This document shows positions 5,872 to 14,428 of a stretch of 59,786 nt of DNA, piece after piece. The DNA comes from Thermoguttaceae bacterium (GTDB lineage: Bacteria; Planctomycetota; Planctomycetia; Pirellulales; Thermoguttaceae). The DNA lies in contig JAFQUP010000050.1 of assembly GCA_017408405.1 (NCBI GenBank), positions 1 to 59,786 on the forward strand, read 5' to 3'. How positions within the stretch are numbered: the stretch's first letter is position 1; the number at the start of each line of letters is the position of its first letter. Position numbers and translations under genes: made by a program. The notes below the pieces were generated by a model that worked only from the letters and a program-made list of their open reading frames with translations, was not told the origin of the DNA and did not search any database.

Positions 5872-8517
5872 TTAGCGTTCGATGATTTGCCATCCGGAAT
5901 CGGTCATCTTGACAGATTTAATTGGCTTTTCTGAAATCGATTGGGTTTCCGGTTTCATTTTTGAAAAGGTTTCTTTCTTGAGAATGATTGGTTCCACGAA
6001 AGAAACTTTTGTCACGCTTTCATCCCTGATTGGTTTCACGACAGGAGAAACCGTTTTTTCTTTTTCCGGAACGGATTCGAGAATTTCACCAGCGGCGTCA
6101 TTCACGGGAATTAAAATGGAATCGTTCGTCTCTTCTTTGCTTTCCTCAACCGGCTCAAGGATGAAATCTTCCTGCGAAATCAGGACTTCCCCTGGAGCGA
6201 GCTGAATCTGCGGATTTTCAGCGACAACGATTGGGTAGCCATCGGTCGAAAGATTTTCGGCAGGGGCAGGAGTCCGTTTGACATCGTTTTGTTCCGAGGC
6301 AAACGAGACGATCTGTTCTTCCGTGAGTGACGCGGTTCGCACGAGTGATTCCGCTGGTTTTAATTCAGCCGTTTTCAGTACCGGATCCGGAACCGCGGCG
6401 GAAACCGGGATTACGGCAGAAGAATTACCGGTTGAAATCGCGGTTCGCGGAGCAGAAACGGAGGAATCATTGGTTGAGGCGAATTGAGCGGAAGGATTCA
6501 GGGCACGATTTTCCGGGATCATGGCGTCATGTTCAAGGATTACTTCCGTTCCGTCCTCAAGACATATCCGCTGAGTCTGAGTCGTCAAAAGGGCAGCTGT
6601 TCCTGTTCCGTATGTTTCAGTTCCAGCTGTTTGGGACCATTCGGCAGCGGGGGCTGCTTCAATGGAAAGAGCCGGAGCATTGAGGTGGCTATCCGAGGCC
6701 ATTTGTGCCGCGTTACCGTAACCGGAGTTCGGCAGAGTTCCGACGGCAGTATCCGAAATTACCGAGTAATTCTGCGGATAGAATCCATTTTCGTAGAGAT
6801 TGGGAACGACGGAAGCGGACGAATTTCCTGCCATGAGTCCAGAGTTTGGATTCACCGAGCTTCCTGCCGGAGCCGCGGCTGAAGCGTTAAGGTAAAAATC
6901 GTTTTGGGCGTAGACAGGATCAATCATTGGAGCAGGACCAACGACATCGCCGCCCCAGGGACCAGCCCAAGGACCGCCGCAAATTGGACCGCCGCAAATT
7001 GGAGCGGGGAATGGACGATTCCAAAATACGAAGCCTACGGCGCGGGCACTTCCACAAAGAGCCATTCCGGTTCCCACGACCGCTGCGCGGCCGACTCGAA
7101 ATGCCGCTCGACCGGTGAAACGAACCGCATCGGCAGCCAGCGGAATCAATCCGGGCCAGCAGCCGCCGCCAAAACAGGGGCCGCACGGAAGACAGGGACC
7201 GCAAGGTTCAGCGCAGGGAACGCACGGATCGGCACATGGAATTCCGCAATCCGCTTCCATTGCGGGATAGGGGGAAGGATACGCGGTTGGAACAGTTTCC
7301 GGAGCCTCCGCAATGGGGCCAGAAGTGAGTACGGAGCCGCTTGGACGAGGAGCTGGTGCTGGAATGGTTTCCAACTGAGCCGTATTCTGCTGATAATCAA
7401 CCGGAATGACGATATTTCGGGAATTCGTGGAGACCGGAATTGCCTGAACCTGATTGGATTCCGCGGCGTGGTTTGCCGTTGAACGCCACGCGCTTTGCGA
7501 ATTGCCGTTTTGAGGAATACTGTCAAATCCAATGCCGGTTTTTTCGGCATTCCGCTGTGCCCGAACGTATCCAGGGACTTCATTCGACGGAGTATAGTTT
7601 GTCCGATACCGCATTGTTCCTGAAAAACGAGATGTTTGAGGAATCGGCTGGTTCGCGTTTCTCTGAATTGGTTCCACATATTGAACCGGCTGAATATTTC
7701 GATTGGGAACCGGCTGCGCGTAGGTTTGAGTTGGCTGCGCGTAGGTTTGAGTTGGCTGCGCGTAGGTTTGAGTTGGCTGCGCGTAGGTTTGGGCCGCTGT
7801 GACGGTAATTCCTTTTTGGCAGGATGAACAGCCGCCTGGCTGGAATGGAGCCGGATTTCGATTGACAGGTACGGAATAGTATCCATTTTCCGGTTGGCCG
7901 GCATTCATTTTAATGGGGCCGTAAGGTGCTCCCGCCCCGACGATTTGCGCGCTGCGCAGGCCAGTTCCAATGGAATTGGGAGAACGCGTGATCGTTTCTC
8001 CATAAATATCGCACTGAGGGCAGGGAGTTCTCCAGCTTTTTCGGAGTTCATCAATGACGCGCTCGCTGCATCCGGGACCTTGCCAATAGTATGGGCCATT
8101 CCAAATTTTCGCGAGAATTCCGCTGCCGCAAGGACCGCAGCCAACGAAGGCCGGCAGGCATGGAAGGCACGGTAGGCAGGGAGCCGGCAAGCAGGGACCG
8201 CAAACGTCTTGGCATGGCGCGCATGGGGCTCCAAACGGGACTCCAACTGCTGGAGCAGAAACTGGAGCACCCACCGCGGAGCCGTGGAACATCATAGCGT
8301 TCTCGACGGAACCAACGGCACGGTATCCGCACTTTCCGTCAGAGCAGCCTCCTGAAAGACCATAATATCCTTCCTGGTTGGCGTAAATTGGTGTTCCGCC
8401 GCCGTCTGTCGGTACCGCAAATGGTCCTGGCAGCATTTGAGCCTGAACGGACCATGCTGCCATTCCCAGTAGAGCACCTACTGTTTGAGTGACTAAAGCT
8501 AGAAATACTTTTTTCAT
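5872..8517 (-). CDS. Large Cys/Pro-rich secreted protein with YAQPTQT repeats
   Basis: An 881-residue protein of unrecognised family. A signal peptide is clear (residues 1-27, MKKVFLALVT to VQAQ). Two Cys-Pro clusters (roughly residues 95-140 and 420-460) consist of repeated CxPC/CGPC/CLPC motifs. Between them lies a 4-fold 7-residue repeat, QTYAQPT. The region around 460-500 contains two short Ala/Gly-rich hydrophobic stretches that could contact a membrane. The C-terminal third is Ser/Ala/Glu/Pro-rich and probably disordered, ending in SGWQIIER. GAGGAA lies 9 bases before the ATG. Planctomycetes often carry such Cys-rich secreted proteins; a structural or cross-linked envelope role is only an inference. 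Confidence 0.8.
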   Translation of the reverse strand: MKKVFLALVTQTVGALLGMAAWSVQAQMLPGPFAVPTDGGGTPIYANQEGYYGLSGGCSDGKCGYRAVGSVENAMMFHGSAVGAPVSAPAVGVPFGAPCAPCQDVCGPCLPAPCLPCLPCLPAFVGCGPCGSGILAKIWNGPYYWQGPGCSERVIDELRKSWRTPCPQCDIYGETITRSPNSIGTGLRSAQIVGAGAPYGPIKMNAGQPENGYYSVPVNRNPAPFQPGGCSSCQKGITVTAAQTYAQPTQTYAQPTQTYAQPTQTYAQPVPNRNIQPVQYVEPIQRNANQPIPQTSRFSGTMRYRTNYTPSNEVPGYVRAQRNAEKTGIGFDSIPQNGNSQSAWRSTANHAAESNQVQAIPVSTNSRNIVIPVDYQQNTAQLETIPAPAPRPSGSVLTSGPIAEAPETVPTAYPSPYPAMEADCGIPCADPCVPCAEPCGPCLPCGPCFGGGCWPGLIPLAADAVRFTGRAAFRVGRAAVVGTGMALCGSARAVGFVFWNRPFPAPICGGPICGGPWAGPWGGDVVGPAPMIDPVYAQNDFYLNASAAAPAGSSVNPNSGLMAGNSSASVVPNLYENGFYPQNYSVISDTAVGTLPNSGYGNAAQMASDSHLNAPALSIEAAPAAEWSQTAGTETYGTGTAALLTTQTQRICLEDGTEVILEHDAMIPENRALNPSAQFASTNDSSVSAPRTAISTGNSSAVIPVSAAVPDPVLKTAELKPAESLVRTASLTEEQIVSFASEQNDVKRTPAPAENLSTDGYPIVVAENPQIQLAPGEVLISQEDFILEPVEESKEETNDSILIPVNDAAGEILESVPEKEKTVSPVVKPIRDESVTKVSFVEPIILKKETFSKMKPETQSISEKPIKSVKMTDSGWQIIER
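7712..7795. repeat. 21-bp tandem repeat, about 4 copies
   Basis: Units start at 7712, 7733, 7754 and 7775, each GGCTGCGCGTAGGTTTGAGT plus T, the last diverging at its end. It is in frame and encodes the YAQPTQT repeat. The near-identical DNA suggests recent expansion. Confidence 0.9.
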
Positions 8518-8832
8518 GATTTTGCTTCCTCAAAAAGCCTTGACAGGAATTGGAATTCCCGCCATTTAAACACACTTCCAGAGTGCGACCAAAGGCACTC
8601 CATTTCTTTCATCGGCAATTTGTGTTGGAAAAATCCATAAAATCGTTAAAAAACCTTAAAATAGTTTAGCCTTCTTAATCCTGAAGGTCTGTTTATTTTT
8701 CTTATTTTACCCTTTCGTGGTTTATTCTTTTTTAAAGAATCAGGGGGCTTTTGGGGGTGGATGTTTTGGCTTTTCAGTTTTTAATGGTTTGAGAAATTTT
8801 CAGACACCAGAAATAAAAAACTAAAAATTTAC
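8518..8832. other. Intergenic region between divergent genes
   Basis: This AT-rich spacer separates the divergent 881-residue gene and the DUF1570 gene. It holds a small hairpin (GAGTGC/GCACTC, 8581-8600) in the leader of the minus-strand gene and a GGAATTGGAATTCC palindrome-like run. No gene was seen, and no clear promoter for the minus strand. Confidence 0.5.
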
Positions 8833-8861
8833 TTGACATTTTGGTTGGAAAAGATTAGAAT
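8833..8861 (+). promoter_or_regulatory. Strong sigma-70 promoter for the DUF1570 gene
   Basis: TTGACA (8833-8838), 17 bp spacer, TAGAAT (8856-8861). It lies 45 bp before the start codon. Confidence 0.75.
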
Positions 8862-8906
8862 GAAAGAAATTTCCATTTTCAAATCAGAAAGCGAAAAGTT
8901 TATGTC

Positions 8907-10160
8907 ATGAAAATTTGCATATTTTTCCATTGGTGTCTTTCCTGCTTCCTTTCTTTTTTTTCAAAGTCGTTGAGTGAGCAGGTAAAGGATTTTTTGGGGA
9001 TTGTTCTTTTTTTTCCTGTGTTCCTGATTTCCACTCAGGTCAATGGTCTTGATACGGTCGTTTGGCGGCCTGCCGCGGAGTCATCTTCGGTGACGACGGT
9101 TGGGCGCGTTCTTGTCGTGGCTCAGGATAAAAGCATTCTTTTTCAAGATCGTGCGGGTGAGATTTATCCTATTGAATATGACATGATTGAAAAGGCCACC
9201 CGTAATTCTCTTGAGTTTACTCCCATGACGCGTGAAGAACTTTCGGAATACTATCTTGAACGTCTTCCCTCCGGTTTTCGTTCCATGAAGACCAGTCATT
9301 TTGTTCTTTTTTTCAAAACGTCCCGTGAATATGCCCGCTGGAATGGTCTTCTTCTTGAACGTCTTTATTCCGCATTTGAGAACTACTGGACGAATCGAGG
9401 TTTTGATCTTAAGGAGCCGGAATTTCCGCTTTTCTGCCTGATATTCCCCAATAGTAAAGAGTATCATGCTTTTGCGGAGTCCCAAGGGGAGAAGGTTGGA
9501 AGTTCCGTCATCGCGTACTATAGTTTTCAGACAAACCGAATTGTCTGTTACGATTTGAGCGGTCAGGAAACGGAGGCAGGAGAAAAGGCGGAGCATTCTC
9601 CCGGAACATCAGATTCTGCCGTGAATTTTCTCACGTTTACGCGTGAGATTCTCCGGCGTCCCAACGCGGAAAAGCAGGTCGCGACGATTATTCATGAAGC
9701 AGCGCATCAGCTTGCGCATAATCGGGGACTCGCGAATCGTTTTGGGGATGTTCCGCTTTGGTTTAATGAAGGAATCGCTCTTTTTTTTGAATCGCCCAAT
9801 CTGAGAAGTGAAAAGGGTTGGAGCGGGATAGGGCGTCCTAATCCTTTTTGGCTTCCATATTTTAGAGAGTATCTTTCTCGCCGTCCAGAAGGTCAGCTGG
9901 AACAGCTCTTGACAAACGATTCTCTTTTTCAAACGATGGGAACTGTTCAGGAAGCGTACGCGGAATCGTGGACATTGACCTGGTTTTTGATGAAGACCCG
10001 ACCGGAAAAGTATCTTGAATACGTACGTAAAATGGGGGAAAAACCGATTTTGATCTGGGATTCCCATGAAGAACGTCTTGAAGATTTTGAGTCTGTCTTT
10101 GGACCGGTTGAAAAACTTGAAAAAGAATTTTTACGGTACGTGAAAAGAGCCAGGTTCTGA
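8907..10160 (+). CDS. DUF1570-type secreted zincin metallopeptidase
   Basis: A 417-residue protein. Its central part contains TIIHEAAHQLAHNRG, an HExxH zinc-binding motif, with WFNEGIALFFE about 25 residues later, where the downstream glutamate is the expected third ligand. This pattern and the preceding HFVLFF and FCLIFPNSKEYHAFA stretches match DUF1570, a family abundant in Planctomycetes. The N-terminus has two hydrophobic stretches (residues 1-20 and 30-48), consistent with export or anchoring. No strong ribosome site precedes the ATG, though the strong promoter 45 bp upstream leaves little room for another start. It stands alone and converges with the SNF2 helicase gene. The substrate is unknown. 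Confidence 0.8.
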   Translation: MKICIFFHWCLSCFLSFFSKSLSEQVKDFLGIVLFFPVFLISTQVNGLDTVVWRPAAESSSVTTVGRVLVVAQDKSILFQDRAGEIYPIEYDMIEKATRNSLEFTPMTREELSEYYLERLPSGFRSMKTSHFVLFFKTSREYARWNGLLLERLYSAFENYWTNRGFDLKEPEFPLFCLIFPNSKEYHAFAESQGEKVGSSVIAYYSFQTNRIVCYDLSGQETEAGEKAEHSPGTSDSAVNFLTFTREILRRPNAEKQVATIIHEAAHQLAHNRGLANRFGDVPLWFNEGIALFFESPNLRSEKGWSGIGRPNPFWLPYFREYLSRRPEGQLEQLLTNDSLFQTMGTVQEAYAESWTLTWFLMKTRPEKYLEYVRKMGEKPILIWDSHEERLEDFESVFGPVEKLEKEFLRYVKRARF

Positions 10161-10164
10161 AAAG

Positions 10165-10194
10165 GGCGGATACGCCGCCAAGGAGTTTTCCGCC
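10165..10194. terminator. Possible terminator between convergent genes
   Basis: GGCGGA and TCCGCC can pair around an 18-base loop that contains a smaller GGCG-GATA-CGCC hairpin. There is only a weak T-run, so termination is uncertain. Confidence 0.35.
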
Positions 10195-10247
10195 TGTTCT
10201 CTAAAATAAAATTTATTTTCGGATTTTGATGAAGTGAGAGGAGTGTC

Positions 10248-12272
10248 TTAGAGACGATTGATGATTCCTTTGGGACTTTTCAGTTTAAATAGTCCAAAAA
10301 CTTCATCCTGGGTTAATCCTAATTTTTGGTTTTTTTCACGCGACCCTGAAAGGATCGTTTCAAAAAGTGCCCTTTTTTCCTCAAGGATTCGGTTGATTCG
10401 TTCTTCGATCGTATTGAGCATCAGGAAACGAGTGATCGTTACGGCTCCTTTCACCCCGATCCGATGCGCGCGATTGATCGCCTGATCCTCAATGGCCGGA
10501 TTCCACCATCGGTCAAAGAGAAAAACGTAATTGCAGAACTGAAGATTCAATCCAACCGCTCCCGTTGCGTAACTCATCAAAAGGACGTGATGATCTGGTG
10601 ACTCTTTGAATTTTTGAATGACCGCGTCACGAGCGGCAGGTGAAATTTTTCCGTGATACTCCAGCGCGCCAAAACGCTGAAGGTGCTTGCTGAGTCGGAA
10701 AATCGTCTCAGTCCATTGACTGAAGACAATTGCTTTTCGCCCGCTGGCGGCAATTTCTTCCAAATCCGCTTCAAGACGTTGGAGTTTTGGGCTGTCACCA
10801 GTGCACGGGTCAAAATTGCAGATTTGCTTCAGACGCAAAACCAGCTCAAAAACGTGCTGAATCGTGATGGAATCTCCCATTTCGGTCAAACGCAGTGCCC
10901 CTTGAGATTCAGCCATGAAGTAGGTTTCCTGCTGTTCCGGCGTCATGAAGAGTTCCGCATCCCGATAAAGCCGCGGCGGCATGTCTTTTTGAACGAGGTC
11001 TTTGGTTCGGCGCAAAATATAGTCCTGAACCGCGCGCGACATTACTGAAGGTTTCATGTCGCTGGTAAGGTATCCCGGTGAAAGAAATTCGAAAATTCCA
11101 ACCAGATCATCCGGAGAATTTTCGATTGGGGTACCAGTCATGGCCCAATTTCGAGTTCTTGAGATATTTCTGGCGGCGACCGAAGTAGCGCTTCGGACAT
11201 TTTTGATTTTTTGCGATTCATCAAGGACAACCAGATCGAAATGTTTCGGAATACCGTTTTTGGGAGCGTAAATTTCCCTGTCCCGATGGAGCAGTTCATA
11301 GTTGGCGATTTTAACGGGAATGTCCTGAAGACCCCACTGCCATTCTCGGCGGACGCGATCCCCCTGGATGATGAGGACGGGGATTTCTGGAGCCCAAACT
11401 TCAAATTCACGTTTCCAGTTCGTTACCAGCGGCTTGGGACAAACGAAAAGTACGTTTCGGATGTCGCCGTTCCTTAACAGAAGTCGAACAGTCGTGATTG
11501 CCTGCATCGTTTTTCCCAAACCCATTTCATCAGCCAGGATCGCTGCGTCCCGTGAATAGAGAAAAGAGACTCCTTCCCACTGGTAATGAAACGGCACAAA
11601 CGGAAAAACCAAATTTTTATCCGTGCAGAGAAGTTCAAGCGGCGGCTGAAGCAGGTAACGCAGGCGGTCTTCAAGTTTGATCAGATTTTTTGGAGGTACC
11701 AGATGAGTCATTTCCTCCGGCAGGAGGGAACTCTCTCCATTTTCTTCTTCTGATTCCCCCATTTCATCTCTGTTTTCTGATTCATCTCCGTGTTCAGGGA
11801 GATCCATTGATTCGGGTAAAGCTCCATCCGGAAGCAGCTCCTCTCCGCTGGGTTCTGTTAACGCGCAGTCACATCGGACAGAAGGGGAATCCAAAGTGTC
11901 GTCTTCCGCGCTTCCCGGCGCGTTTTCATCCCACGGAGGAATGAAATCCTCACCAGAAAATGAAGTATCATCCAGAGAATTTCTGTCGTTTGAATTCGAA
12001 TCGCTCTCAGTTTGGAAATTCTCTTTTGAGTTTTTTTTCGATTTTTCGTTTGGTTTGCAGAGTTCTTCCGGATCCCCAAAATAGAAACTGCTGACGGAAA
12101 TATTAGGCGGAGAGATTCTTACGGTTAACGCTTGCGGCGGGCGCATGGAGGCAGAAAGATTTCGAATCTCCACTTTTGGAGGCCGATTCATCGCGATGTT
12201 CCACCCAAGTGCCAGTTCCGAAACACGGAATTTCGGCAGATCAAGTGTTAAAACCTGAATTTCTTCCATCAT
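10248..12272 (-). CDS. SNF2-family DEAD/H helicase
   Basis: An approximately 674-residue SWI2/SNF2 ATPase, a DNA translocase family used to remodel protein-DNA complexes. The first 200 residues are acidic, with long Ser/Glu/Asp runs and no recognised domain. The ATPase core follows: FHYQWEGV, Walker A DEMGLGKT (about residue 250), DESQKIKN (DEAH-like box), MTGTPIEN, then the second lobe with VFSQWTETI, LMSYATGAVGLNL and the arginine-finger motif AINRAHRIG near the end. In-frame starts are TTG at 12278 and ATG at 12272 and 12269; GGAG sits 5 bases before the TTG and 11 before the first ATG, so the choice is open. The specific role in the cell is not shown. Confidence 0.93.
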   Translation of the reverse strand: MMEEIQVLTLDLPKFRVSELALGWNIAMNRPPKVEIRNLSASMRPPQALTVRISPPNISVSSFYFGDPEELCKPNEKSKKNSKENFQTESDSNSNDRNSLDDTSFSGEDFIPPWDENAPGSAEDDTLDSPSVRCDCALTEPSGEELLPDGALPESMDLPEHGDESENRDEMGESEEENGESSLLPEEMTHLVPPKNLIKLEDRLRYLLQPPLELLCTDKNLVFPFVPFHYQWEGVSFLYSRDAAILADEMGLGKTMQAITTVRLLLRNGDIRNVLFVCPKPLVTNWKREFEVWAPEIPVLIIQGDRVRREWQWGLQDIPVKIANYELLHRDREIYAPKNGIPKHFDLVVLDESQKIKNVRSATSVAARNISRTRNWAMTGTPIENSPDDLVGIFEFLSPGYLTSDMKPSVMSRAVQDYILRRTKDLVQKDMPPRLYRDAELFMTPEQQETYFMAESQGALRLTEMGDSITIQHVFELVLRLKQICNFDPCTGDSPKLQRLEADLEEIAASGRKAIVFSQWTETIFRLSKHLQRFGALEYHGKISPAARDAVIQKFKESPDHHVLLMSYATGAVGLNLQFCNYVFLFDRWWNPAIEDQAINRAHRIGVKGAVTITRFLMLNTIEERINRILEEKRALFETILSGSREKNQKLGLTQDEVFGLFKLKSPKGIINRL

Positions 12273-12453
12273 TTCCAAGCTTTCTCCGGTTGATTGATAT
12301 TTGAGGTTTTTTCAGCTGGATTTCATTTTGCGCGGTAAAACCGAATCCGTGAGGCAATCTGCCGCGCGTTTTTCTTTATTGCCGTTCTGATTTAGAAAAG
12401 GCAGGGTTTTCTTTTTGCCCCTCCTTTTGTCTTTTGGGGGAGACCCGCTTACT

Positions 12454-12969
12454 TTAATTTCCTTTTTGCGCTTCAAGAATCGCGTTATGGATTCTCTCAA
12501 AAGGTTCCATAAAATCAAATTCAATGACTAAATCTTCCAGAACTTTCCGAACAGACGGAATGTCATCCGGATAACCGGGCAAAGCGGAAAAGATCTGATT
12601 CTTGTGCCAGAGAATCTGATTTTCTGGAACTTCATCGCGTCCATTCGCGTTTTCCACGAGAATAGCGGGAATCGAGACTAAAGGCCGCACACAAAGCGCG
12701 CAAGACTGGTCAAAACAGACTACTTTCGGCAGGATCTTGGATTTTTCAATCAGAGTTCTCGCGATCTGTTCTCCGTAAAGATAAGGTTTCAGAGTCGTAC
12801 CGTAGAGAATTTCCTGGGCGCGATTCGGACGCACCGGCGCGGTACAGTGAAATTCAACGGGACGTCCAGCCGGATTCAAAATAAGATATCCTCCGAACAA
12901 ACCGTGTGCTGAATTATCCACGATCGTTAAAAAGCCGATAGCGGCTTTAGTTAATTCATTTTCAGCCAT
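12454..12969 (-). CDS. Conserved-looking hypothetical protein
   Basis: A 171-residue soluble protein starting MAENELTKAAIGF. The longer frame (start 13050) adds 27 residues without a ribosome site, whereas AAAGG lies 9 bases before this ATG. It has the look of a compact alpha/beta domain, with a CFDQSCALC stretch in the middle (a C-x5-C-x2-C arrangement) and an acidic C-terminus. No family was recognised. It lies upstream of the helicase gene on the same strand (gap about 180 bp) and downstream of hpnH. Confidence 0.7.
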   Translation of the reverse strand: MAENELTKAAIGFLTIVDNSAHGLFGGYLILNPAGRPVEFHCTAPVRPNRAQEILYGTTLKPYLYGEQIARTLIEKSKILPKVVCFDQSCALCVRPLVSIPAILVENANGRDEVPENQILWHKNQIFSALPGYPDDIPSVRKVLEDLVIEFDFMEPFERIHNAILEAQKGN

Positions 12970-13134
12970 GCGAAATGCCTTTGAAAAGTAAATTTGCTTC
13001 CTGAACCCCCAAAAAATTTTCCAAAAAGCGGATTCTTTCAGAATCGTCAAAAAAATTGGAAAAGTTCATTCTTTTCAGGAATTACCTTTTTTCTGGTCAA
13101 AAAAGTTTTTTGTGAGCGGTATTGGGAAGGTTCT

Positions 13135-14163
13135 TTAAAAAATTCCCAACTGCCAGAGGAGAGTTCTTAACCCCTGAATAGGATTTTTGGTACTGACCAG
13201 TACGGCTCCTGGTTCAAATCCGCAGTGCATCATGCAATTGGCACACCGTGAATCCGTTCCGGTTGGACCCAGGCTATTCCAGTCGGTTTTTTCGATGAGC
13301 TCCCGGTAGGTTGCGTAATGCGCGTCGGTCAAAAGATAGCATGGCCCTTTCCATCCGCAAACATTTCGCGTTGGATTTGCCCAGGCAGCGCATGGAAGTT
13401 CACGCCTTCCAGTTAAAAAATCAAGATAAAGCGGAGTCGTTCCGAGTCGTTTTCCCTTTAGATGACGTTCCAGTTCACGAAATTTTGCCTGAGTTTCTTC
13501 TTTTTTAAGGAACATGGCATCTTTCGAGGATTCGTCAAACATTTCGTAAGAATAGGCAGGAGCGAGAAGCATACTGCAGACACCTAACGATTCCAGAAGA
13601 GAGCAAAGTTCAACGATTTCATCAACAGAAGATTCCCGATAAAGTGTCGTGTTTGTGCAGACCTGAAAACCGGCCGCGACGGCTGCTTTCAGACCGTCAA
13701 TCGCGGCAGCCCAAACTCCGGAACGGCAAGTGGAGGCATCGTGGTTTTTTTCCATGCCGTCCAAATGAATGTTGATGAAAAAACGGCTCGTCGGTTTGAA
13801 GGTTCCTTCCTCGATGTGTTTTTTGAGTAACAGCCCGTTTGTGCAGAGGTAGACATGACGTTTCTGTTCAAAAACAGTTTTTTGAACCAACTCTCCGATT
13901 TCAGGGTAAATCAGAGGTTCACCGCCGCAGATACTCACGACGGGCGCGCCGCATTCGTTCATTGAGTCAAGACATTCTTCGACAGAAAGCATTTGCGTGA
14001 GATGATTCGCGTATTCACGGATCCTTCCGCAGCCGGCACAGTGCAGATTGCATTTGAAAAGCGGTTCAAGCATCAAAACCAGCGGATATTTTTTTACTCC
14101 GCGCAGGTTTTGCGAAAGGATATGGCGAGTCATGCTCGTTGTCAGCGAAAGTGGAAATCTCAT
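13135..14163 (-). CDS. hpnH: Radical SAM adenosyl-hopene transferase
   Basis: A 342-residue radical SAM protein. The [4Fe-4S] motif CNLHCAGC uses Cys38, Cys42 and Cys45; then come ICGGEPLIYPEI (SAM contact) and LCTNGLLL. A C-terminal cluster of cysteines (CGWKGPCY, CANCMMHCGFEPG) matches the HpnH family. HpnH joins the adenosyl group of SAM to diploptene, the first step toward extended C35 hopanoids. No ribosome site stands out before the ATG; Met11 is an alternative start. Other hopanoid genes are not in the window. It is followed by an unknown gene on the same strand. Confidence 0.9.
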   Translation of the reverse strand: MRFPLSLTTSMTRHILSQNLRGVKKYPLVLMLEPLFKCNLHCAGCGRIREYANHLTQMLSVEECLDSMNECGAPVVSICGGEPLIYPEIGELVQKTVFEQKRHVYLCTNGLLLKKHIEEGTFKPTSRFFINIHLDGMEKNHDASTCRSGVWAAAIDGLKAAVAAGFQVCTNTTLYRESSVDEIVELCSLLESLGVCSMLLAPAYSYEMFDESSKDAMFLKKEETQAKFRELERHLKGKRLGTTPLYLDFLTGRRELPCAAWANPTRNVCGWKGPCYLLTDAHYATYRELIEKTDWNSLGPTGTDSRCANCMMHCGFEPGAVLVSTKNPIQGLRTLLWQLGIF

Positions 14164-14428
14164 TTTGAAGTTTTTTCGGTGAAAGTAAAGTATTTAAATT
14201 GGAATTAAAAGGAAAAAAGTTTATTAAACCGATTCAACTTTAACAGTTAAAGAATCAATCCAAAACTTCTTTTGAGAAATTGAATTCTTGAAGTTCCCTT
14301 AAGTCTGATTTTTAGCTGAATCAGGTTCAGGCAGGTCCAAAATTGAATCCGCGCCTTTCGCAGAAACCGCGGCAGACGCGGAATTTCAATTCGCCCGATA
14401 CGGAATTAATTCCCTCACGCTTTCAATA

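Noticed and set aside
7712..7795. 21-bp repeat as a CRISPR or regulatory array
   Set aside because: It is in frame within a signal-peptide protein and has no spacers.
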